58,291 nucleotides of DNA, taken from NCBI GenBank assembly GCA_964538355.1, contig CAZIFC010000010.1:1-58291 (forward strand). Reading direction: 5' to 3'. The DNA comes from Bilophila sp964538355. GTDB taxonomy: Bacteria; Desulfobacterota; Desulfovibrionia; Desulfovibrionales; Desulfovibrionaceae. This document shows positions 52,438-58,291 of the stretch, piece by piece (positions within the stretch are counted from its first letter, which is position 1; each line of letters begins with the position of its first letter). The position numbers and the translations under genes are program-made. The notes under the pieces were generated by a model. It worked only from the letters and a program-made list of their open reading frames with translations, did no database searches and was not told the origin of the DNA.

Positions 52438-53943
52438 ATGCAAAAACGTCTGATACTGTGGGTATTGTCGATGTGGTCTTTGTCCGGGGCGGCGTTTGCG
52501 GCTCCGGCGATGGATATCGTGCTTTATCCGTCCGGCGCGCAGGTGCGGGCGGAGGAAACCCTTCCGGTGAAGGACGGCGAGGTGTCCTTTGTGCTGCCTT
52601 CCGGCGCGAGCGTGGAATCCCTGATGATCGCGCTGGACAAGGGAACAGTGGCAGGCCGCCGGACCGAAGCCGTGGCTGTGGAGGACAATGCGGCGGTTTC
52701 GGCCTTGCGGGGCAAGCTGGCGGAGTCCAGAGGCAAGGCCGCGGCTCTGGAAGGCGAAGTGGCGGCGGTGAAAGCGCGGATAGCCCTCTGGAGCCGGGGC
52801 GTGCAGCCGCAAGGCTCGTCGCTTGCCGAGCTGGAAAAGCTGGATGCCGCCATGCCGGAGCGTTTGAAGGCCCTCTATGTGCAGGCTGCCGCGTTGGAGC
52901 CGCAGGTGGTGAAGGCTCGGGAAGAGGTTGCCCGTCTGGAGCGGGCTTTGGCGGAATATGGCGTTTCCATGAACGGGATCCGGGTGACCGCGCAGGTGGG
53001 CGAGGCATCGGGCAAGGTGCGGGTGCGCTATGTGTACAGCCTGTCCGGGTGCGGCTGGTCGCCGGTCTACCGGCTTGATGCGGAGCCGGAGGAAGGGCTG
53101 GTGCATTTTGCCCAGCAGGCGGAAATCCGGCAGTCCACAGGACAGGACTGGAAAGATGTGCGCCTCACGCTGGCCTCGGGCAATCCCGGAGGGCTGGAAC
53201 CCGAGGAGCTTCCTGTCTGGCGGATGCACAGGCGTGAGGTTCAGGCCCGGAACATGATGGCGGCAATGCCCGCCGGAGAGGCTGCCGATGCTTCTCCCAT
53301 GATGATGAAGGCGGCCTCGCCGATTGCCGCCATGCAGGAAATGGAAACTTTCGCCATCTGGGAGCTGGGAACACGGACTGTCCCTGCCGGAACCCCCGTG
53401 CTGCTGGAACTGTCGCAAGGCCAGTGGAATGCCTCGTTTATCCGTCTGGCGCGTCCGGGATACGGGGAAAAAGCCGTGTGGCTGATGGCGGAAGCCACCC
53501 TTCCAGCCGCAGTGGACTGGCCTCTGGGCCGGGCGCAGTATCTGGTGGATGGCCTGCCCGTGGGATCGGGGACGTTCGCGCTTTCGGGCAGCCAAAAGGA
53601 ACTGTTCTTTGGGCAGGATTCCCGCGTGCTGGTCGAGATGAAGCAGAAGAGCCGTCAGAGCGGCAGCAGCGGGTTCGTAGGCAAGAAGCAGACCCGGGTG
53701 TGGGAATGGACGCTGGAAATCGCCAACAACCATACCCGGCCCGTCGCCGTGCGTGTGGAAGATCCCGAGCCGCAAAGCGGGGACGAGCGCATCGAGGTCA
53801 AGCTTTCCGCCAGGCCGGCCCCGGTCGTTAAGGACCATGTCGTCACATGGAATCTGGATGTTCCCACACTCGGGAAGAGCGTCATAGACTACACGGTCGA
53901 GGCGTCGGCTCCTGAAGACATGCCGATTGCGGACGGAAGATAG
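52438..53943 (+). CDS. Exported MuiA / DUF4139-domain protein
   Basis: The 501-residue protein has a signal peptide (KRLILWVLSMWSLSGAAFA). It contains a coiled-coil stretch (about 80-175) and the DUF4139 domain of the mucoidy-inhibitor A family (VRYVYSLSGCGWSPVYRLDAEP, QSTGQDWKDVRLTLASGNP, and the C-terminal VPTLGKSVIDYTVEA). The family is envelope-located and of unknown biochemistry. AAGGTGATGTG lies before ATG 52438; a GTG three bases earlier is also possible. It is a single gene flanked by terminators. Confidence 0.85.
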   Translation: MQKRLILWVLSMWSLSGAAFAAPAMDIVLYPSGAQVRAEETLPVKDGEVSFVLPSGASVESLMIALDKGTVAGRRTEAVAVEDNAAVSALRGKLAESRGKAAALEGEVAAVKARIALWSRGVQPQGSSLAELEKLDAAMPERLKALYVQAAALEPQVVKAREEVARLERALAEYGVSMNGIRVTAQVGEASGKVRVRYVYSLSGCGWSPVYRLDAEPEEGLVHFAQQAEIRQSTGQDWKDVRLTLASGNPGGLEPEELPVWRMHRREVQARNMMAAMPAGEAADASPMMMKAASPIAAMQEMETFAIWELGTRTVPAGTPVLLELSQGQWNASFIRLARPGYGEKAVWLMAEATLPAAVDWPLGRAQYLVDGLPVGSGTFALSGSQKELFFGQDSRVLVEMKQKSRQSGSSGFVGKKQTRVWEWTLEIANNHTRPVAVRVEDPEPQSGDERIEVKLSARPAPVVKDHVVTWNLDVPTLGKSVIDYTVEASAPEDMPIADGR

Positions 53944-53987
53944 CGCACCTTGTTCACGGTGTCGGCGGGAGGTTTCCCGTCCACAAC

Positions 53988-54026
53988 AAAAGGCTGCCGG
54001 AGCGTTTGGTTCTCCGACAGCCTTTT
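53988..54026. terminator. Bidirectional terminator between MuiA-like gene and nrnA
   Basis: AAAAGGCTG (53988-53996) pairs with CAGCCTTTT (54018-54026), with CGGAG/CTCCG pairing inside. It lies 16 bases from the nrnA stop. Confidence 0.85.
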
Positions 54027-54042
54027 ATCATGGAAGCGGGTT

Positions 54043-55071
54043 TTATTCTGCCTTGAAGGTGATGCTGCGGATGGCTTCAAGGGTCTGGTGGACGACGGAA
54101 GCCATATCCGCCTCGTCAATGGTCGCACCGGCGGCGTTGAGGTGTCCGCCGCCTCCGAAGAGAGCCGCGACGGAGCGGACATCGTCGCTGCCGGAAGAGC
54201 GGAGGCTCAGTTTGCAGCGGTTGCCGGGGTCCTGACGGATCAGAACCGCCACCCGCACGCCCTTGATGCGGCGCATCTGTTCGGCAAAGCCTTCCAGATC
54301 CTCACGCACGGCCCCGAAAGATCCAATTTCTTCGGTGGTGACGGGGCAGACGGCTACCAGACCGTCACATTCCAGCTTGAGGGTCTGCATGAGCTTTCCC
54401 CAGAGCCTGATTTTGGGCATGGACCACTGGTTGTCAAGCTTTTCCCGCATGGCAGCGGCATCCAGCCCGTTGGCGACAAGCCGCGATGCCAGCGTGAAGA
54501 CGGCGGCACTGGTGTTGCCGTGCGTGAACGAGCCTGTGTCCGAAACCAGCGACAGGTAGATGCACTGGGCCAGCTCCCCGGTGAGCGGTACCCCGGCGGC
54601 GTCGGCAATGGCGGCGACCATCTGGCCCGTGGCGGCCATGCCCGGTTCAACCCAGTTGGCAAGCGAGGCAAACATGGGGTTGCCGAGGTGGTGGTCGATG
54701 TTGACGGAAGGGTATTCGGGGAAGGACGCGAGCAAGTCCTTGCCCATGCGCCACGCGTCCCCGCAGTCCAGCACGATGATCAGGCCGGGCTTGAAGGGAA
54801 TGGCCGCCGGTTTGCTGACCAGCTTGCCGGGCAGGGAAACCCACTCCAGATAGTCGGGAATGCCCGTCGCGTTGTAGAGCACAAAGCGTTTCCCCAGAGC
54901 CTTGACCAGATAGCCCATGGCTCCTGTTGCGCCGATGGCGTCTCCGTCCGGGCTTCCGTGCGCCACAATAACAATGTTGTCAAACTGTTGGATAATAGCC
55001 GCCATTTCCTCGGCAGGCTGGATGATATGGCCTGATTGCATGTCTTGTTCGTGCACTGTCTCAATCCCCAT
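54043..55071 (-). CDS. nrnA: Bifunctional oligoribonuclease/PAP phosphatase NrnA (DHH family)
   Basis: NrnA degrades nano-RNA and hydrolyses pAp to AMP, which matters in sulfate-assimilating cells. The 342-residue protein carries the DHH motifs: VAHGSPDGDAIG, LIIVLDCGD, VNIDHHLGNP, LVSDTGSF, and the C-terminal DHHA1 signature GGGGHLNAAGA. The gene overlaps the DUF503 gene by 11 bp, so the two are coupled. Its usual ribosome-gene neighbours (rbfA, truB) do not follow; a terminator does. Confidence 0.92.
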   Translation of the reverse strand: MGIETVHEQDMQSGHIIQPAEEMAAIIQQFDNIVIVAHGSPDGDAIGATGAMGYLVKALGKRFVLYNATGIPDYLEWVSLPGKLVSKPAAIPFKPGLIIVLDCGDAWRMGKDLLASFPEYPSVNIDHHLGNPMFASLANWVEPGMAATGQMVAAIADAAGVPLTGELAQCIYLSLVSDTGSFTHGNTSAAVFTLASRLVANGLDAAAMREKLDNQWSMPKIRLWGKLMQTLKLECDGLVAVCPVTTEEIGSFGAVREDLEGFAEQMRRIKGVRVAVLIRQDPGNRCKLSLRSSGSDDVRSVAALFGGGGHLNAAGATIDEADMASVVHQTLEAIRSITFKAE

Positions 55072-55357
55072 TGATAAATTCCAGATCGCTGTAAACCATT
55101 TCTTCGGGACACACGGCCTCCATCATGGCGAGGCACTTGTCCATGCGCGATTGCAGGTGCTGTTCGCTGTTGCTGAGCGAGATGACCATCAGCCGCAGGC
55201 GGGTCAATGCGTCTTCCGTGCCGTACTCGGCGATGGCGACATTGAACGTATTGCGGACCTTCTGCTTGAGGCTGTTGGCGACGCGGCGTTTGCCCTTCAG
55301 GGAATCGTTGCCGTGCAGATGGTATTCGACGGTGAGAACTGCAATGACCATACTCAT
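55061..55357 (-). CDS. DUF503 (YlxP-like) protein
   Basis: The 98-residue protein (MSMVIAVLTVEYHLHGNDSLKGKRRVANSLKQKVRNTFNVAIAEYG) is a DUF503 protein, a small ferredoxin-like fold typical of the infB-rbfA region in many bacteria; function unknown. Met3 (55351) is an alternative start with better ribosome spacing. A terminator (55623-55667) separates it from infB, so it likely has its own promoter. The end overlaps nrnA. Confidence 0.88.
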   Translation of the reverse strand: MSMVIAVLTVEYHLHGNDSLKGKRRVANSLKQKVRNTFNVAIAEYGTEDALTRLRLMVISLSNSEQHLQSRMDKCLAMMEAVCPEEMVYSDLEFINGD

Positions 55358-55622
55358 ATCCGTGCGTGAATTTGTTGTCTGTTTGGAATACTGGAACCGC
55401 GCAGAAACGCAAGAGGGCATGCCGCCCAAGCAGCGCGGGAACCTGCGCGGAGGTCTTTCACCCCTCGCCCGGTGTTGATCCGCATGGCGCACCGTATCCA
55501 GAGGCCGGGTGCGGGCCTGCCGCTGGGCAAGCCGGGGCAGGGCGGCCCTTCTTGAAGGGTACACCGGGGGAGAAAGGCCCGTCAATCCGCTTGCGCCACG
55601 GGCTGCGCCGCCTCGGGAATGG
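55358..55622. other. Intergenic region after infB, before the DUF503 gene
   Basis: Together with the terminator next to it this gap is about 330 bp. I see no rbfA or other gene in it, and no clear promoter. Confidence 0.4.
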
Positions 55623-55667
55623 AAAAAGGCGGGAAAACGTTTCTGGAAAGAACGCTGTCCCGCCTTT
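55623..55667 (-). terminator. Terminator after infB
   Basis: AAAGGCGGGA (55625-55634) pairs with TCCCGCCTTT (55658-55667), with an inner hairpin AACGTTTC...GAACGCT. On the minus strand TTTTTCC follows. It lies 22 bases after the infB stop. Confidence 0.8.
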
Positions 55668-55688
55668 GATCATGTCTCTGGGATAAGG

Positions 55689-58291
55689 CTACAGGGTCGC
55701 GGCCTCTTCAACCATCTCGAAGGCTTCGATAACGTCGCCCATCTTGATGTCGTTGAAGTTTTCAAGGCCGATACCGCATTCAAAGCCCTTGAGGACTTCG
55801 CGGACGTCATCCTTGATGCGGCGCAGCGAAGACACCTTGCCGTTGTGCACGACAACGCCGTCGCGGAGCAGGCGGATGCTGGCATTGCGGTTGATCTTGC
55901 CGTCGATGACCAGACAACCGGCAATGACACCGACCTTGGGCACGGAGAAGGTCTGACGAACTTCGGCCTGCCCGAGGTAGACTTCGCGGCTGACCGGAGC
56001 CAGAAGGCCGGCCATTGCGCTCTTGATTTCGTCCACAAGCTTGTAAATGATGTCGTAGAAACGGATATCCACGCTTTCGTGTTCCGCCATTTCCTTGACC
56101 TTCGCCGTGGGACGCACGTTGAAGCCGATGATGATGGCGTCGGAAGCCGAAGCCAGCAGAATGTCGGATTCCGTGATCGCGCCGGTTCCGCCGTGGATGA
56201 TGTTGATGCGGACCTTTTCCGTGCTCTGCTTGTTGAGGGCATCGATGATGGCCTCAAGGGAACCCTGCACGTCGGACTTGACCACAAGGTTGAGCACGAG
56301 TGCTTCCTGATCGTCCGCCTTGCGGGACAGGAAGGTTTCAAGGGTCACACGGGACTGCTTGGCAAGCTCGCGTTCGCGCAGCTTGACGGCCCGGGTTTCC
56401 GCGATGCGGCGGGCCAGCTTGTCGTCCTCAAGGCAGATGAATTCTTCACCGGCTTCGGGAACGCCTTCAAAGCCCTGCACTTCCACGGGGATGGACGGCC
56501 CGGCGTCCTTCACCTTGCGGCCCTGATCGTTGAACATGGCACGCACGCGGCCGCTGAACACGCCGCAGACGAAGGTATCGCCCTGATGGAGGGTGCCTTC
56601 CTGAATGAGCACGGTCGCCACGGGGCCGCGGCCCTTGTCGAGCTTGGCTTCCACGATGTGCCCGCGGGCGGGCTTGTCCGGGTTGGCCTTAAGCTCAAGG
56701 ATGTCGGCCTGAAGAGCCAGCATTTCGAGCATTTCGTCGAGACCGTCACGGGTCTTGGCGGACACTTTGCAAACCACGGTTTCTCCGCCCCATTCTTCGG
56801 GCACGAGGCCGAGGGAGGCGAGTTCCTGGAGCACGCGGTCAGGGTTGGCCGTGGGCTTGTCCATCTTGTTGACGGCGACGAGAATCGGCACGCCGGCAGC
56901 GCGGGAGTGGTTCACGGCTTCGCGGGTCTGTTCCATAACGCCGTCGTCGGCGGCAACCACGAGCACCACGAGGTCGGTGACCTGGGCACCACGGGCACGC
57001 ATGGCGGTGAACGCCTCGTGGCCGGGGGTGTCGAGGAACACGATTTCGCCGCGCTTCGTCTTGACGTGATAGGCACCGATATGCTGCGTGATGCCGCCGG
57101 CTTCGCCGCTGGTCACATTGGTCTTGCGGATGGCGTCAAGCAGCGAGGTCTTGCCGTGGTCAACGTGGCCCATGATGGTCACGACCGGGGGACGCCGCTT
57201 CAGTTCTTCGGGCGTATCCTCGGTACGGTGCTCGGCCAAGTATTCCTCTTCGGCAAAGCCCACCTTTTCCACTTCATAACCGAATTCGGCAGCGACGACA
57301 GAGGCCGTGTCGATGTCCAGAGCCTTGTTGATGGTCGCCATGATGCCGAGATTGAACAGCACCTTGATGATTTCATTGGACTTCAGGCCCATCTGGTGAG
57401 CCATATCCGCAACGCGGATGGCTTCTTCCACACGGATCTTGCGCTTGGCGGCCTTGAGGGGCTGCGTAGCCTGAGGCGTGGGCCGTCCGCCCTTGGGACG
57501 ACGGCGTGCGCCTCTGCGCGGCACATCATCCATATCGTCGTCGCGGCGACGCCCCATCGTGTTGTCCTGGAAATCATTTCCTCGGCGGCTCTTGGTGTTG
57601 CGCTTTTTCTTGCTCTGGCCTTCACCGGGCGGAGGCGTTCCGGGCGTTGCGCCGAATCCGCCGGGAGCTCCACCGGGAGCACCGCCGGGACGCTGGCCCT
57701 GATAACCGCCGGGACGTCCGCCGGGAGCACCGCCGGGACGCTGGCCCTGATAGCCGCCGGGACGTCCGCCGCGGTTGTCGTCGCGACCGGAATCTCGGTT
57801 GTCCCGGGTGTCGCGTCCGTCACGGGCATCACGTCCGGCAGGAGCCGCCGCCTGCTGGGCGCGGGCGGCTACGACGGCTGCGGGATCGGGACGGGAGATG
57901 ACCCGAACCTGCGGGGTGGCCGGTTCCTGCGGGCGGCGCGGCCTGCGGCGATCGCGTCCGTCCTCTTCACCATCGGCGGAAGCGGCGGTACGGTTGCCTT
58001 CGGAAACGGGCGGCAGGAGCGAGGGCGCGGAAGATCCTTCAGGCCGTGCGGAGGCAGCGGGCTGCACCTTGCGGGGCTTTTCGGCTTCTTCGGCCTTCTT
58101 TTGCGAAGCCTTGGCAGCCTCTTCGGCGGCCTTGGCGGCAGCTTCTTCAGCGGCCCTGGCTGCGGCTTCGGCGGCGGCCTTGGCAGCGGCTTCGGCAGCG
58201 GCCTTGGCTGCGGCTTCTTCAGCGGCCTTGGCGGCAGCGATATCCTGAGGACGGCTGATCACTTTGGCGACCGGAGCGGCTTCGCGCAGGC
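55689..58291 (-). CDS. infB: Translation initiation factor IF-2 (5' end outside window)
   Basis: InfB places initiator tRNA on the 30S subunit and drives subunit joining by GTP hydrolysis. The frame is open to the window edge, so the start is not seen; the GTG at 58262 is internal. The N-terminal region is Ala/Lys/Glu-rich repeats (from the edge to about 58080), then an Arg/Gly/Pro-rich part with a 48-bp tandem repeat at 57675-57770. The GTPase core has GHVDHGKTSLLDAI, FLDTPGHEAF and NKMDKP, followed by beta-barrel and C-domains. Everything C-terminal is complete, ending at 55689. Confidence 0.96.
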   Translation of the reverse strand, partial: LREAAPVAKVISRPQDIAAAKAAEEAAAKAAAEAAAKAAAEAAARAAEEAAAKAAEEAAKASQKKAEEAEKPRKVQPAASARPEGSSAPSLLPPVSEGNRTAASADGEEDGRDRRRPRRPQEPATPQVRVISRPDPAAVVAARAQQAAAPAGRDARDGRDTRDNRDSGRDDNRGGRPGGYQGQRPGGAPGGRPGGYQGQRPGGAPGGAPGGFGATPGTPPPGEGQSKKKRNTKSRRGNDFQDNTMGRRRDDDMDDVPRRGARRRPKGGRPTPQATQPLKAAKRKIRVEEAIRVADMAHQMGLKSNEIIKVLFNLGIMATINKALDIDTASVVAAEFGYEVEKVGFAEEEYLAEHRTEDTPEELKRRPPVVTIMGHVDHGKTSLLDAIRKTNVTSGEAGGITQHIGAYHVKTKRGEIVFLDTPGHEAFTAMRARGAQVTDLVVLVVAADDGVMEQTREAVNHSRAAGVPILVAVNKMDKPTANPDRVLQELASLGLVPEEWGGETVVCKVSAKTRDGLDEMLEMLALQADILELKANPDKPARGHIVEAKLDKGRGPVATVLIQEGTLHQGDTFVCGVFSGRVRAMFNDQGRKVKDAGPSIPVEVQGFEGVPEAGEEFICLEDDKLARRIAETRAVKLRERELAKQSRVTLETFLSRKADDQEALVLNLVVKSDVQGSLEAIIDALNKQSTEKVRINIIHGGTGAITESDILLASASDAIIIGFNVRPTAKVKEMAEHESVDIRFYDIIYKLVDEIKSAMAGLLAPVSREVYLGQAEVRQTFSVPKVGVIAGCLVIDGKINRNASIRLLRDGVVVHNGKVSSLRRIKDDVREVLKGFECGIGLENFNDIKMGDVIEAFEMVEEAATL
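57675..57770 (-). repeat. Two 48-bp tandem repeats in infB
   Basis: 57675-57722 and 57723-57770 differ by one base and each encodes 16 residues read as GRPGGYQGQRPGGAPG. They lie in the disordered Gly/Arg-rich N-terminal part of IF-2. Confidence 0.9.

Overview
The window is about 58 kb of a GC-rich chromosome from a deltaproteobacterial sulfate/sulfite reducer of the Desulfovibrionaceae type (Desulfovibrio, Bilophila or a close relative; I cannot fix the genus). The basis is the porin at 30898-32304, which resembles the homotrimeric porins typical of this family, together with the MELRG start of HslV, the hslU-argB neighbourhood and the general gene content. Nearly all of it is single-copy housekeeping chromosome. 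There is no rRNA, recognisable tRNA, CRISPR array, prophage or insertion sequence. A run of 100 N at 30092-30191 marks an unresolved tandem repeat in ftsY, so this is draft sequence.

The accessory part is the left end (1-4770, minus strand), the proximal end of a bacterial microcompartment (BMC) operon. In transcription order it encodes an amidohydrolase-fold protein without the usual metal ligands, a PduS-type Fe-S flavoprotein, a PduT-type trimeric shell protein, a hexameric shell protein with a Lys/Ala tail, an EutQ-like cupin protein with a probable internal encapsulation helix, and the start of an EutT-like protein cut by the window edge. A good sigma-54 promoter (4754-4769) precedes the operon, with a TGGTGC-based palindrome about 170 bp further upstream, so control by a sigma-54 activator is likely. 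The signature enzyme lies outside the window, so the substrate is unknown.

From 5.2 to 25 kb come hslV and acpS; ugd; a small winged-helix protein; mutM and leuB; a ZIP metal transporter; an HU/IHF protein; a PaaK-like CoA ligase; a ClC antiporter; a zinc-ribbon/Yip1 membrane protein; a complete branched-chain amino acid ABC system (livK-H-M-G-F); and hslU-argB-DUF721. hslV and hslU encode the two halves of one protease but lie 16 kb apart.

From 25 to 41 kb come an exported protein, ade-thiE, ftsY, the major porin, a CstA-family transporter, a MATE exporter, ruvX-mltG, a nitroreductase, and a textbook TPP-riboswitch operon (promoter, riboswitch, terminator, thiS-G-H-F).

From 41 to 58 kb come a Tim44-like protein, a DUF4198 periplasmic protein, comF, an FMN-reductase-like protein, argF with a palindrome inside its promoter spacer, a GNAT acetyltransferase, an MFS transporter, hypE, secA, a MuiA/DUF4139 protein, nrnA, a DUF503 protein, and infB running off the right edge.

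Two families of GC-rich dispersed hairpins sit between genes: one near 10.7, 22.1 and 52.4 kb, the other near 21.0, 21.9 and 52.1 kb. They share a CCCC(G/A)AACCCC tail and are the least explained sequences here.
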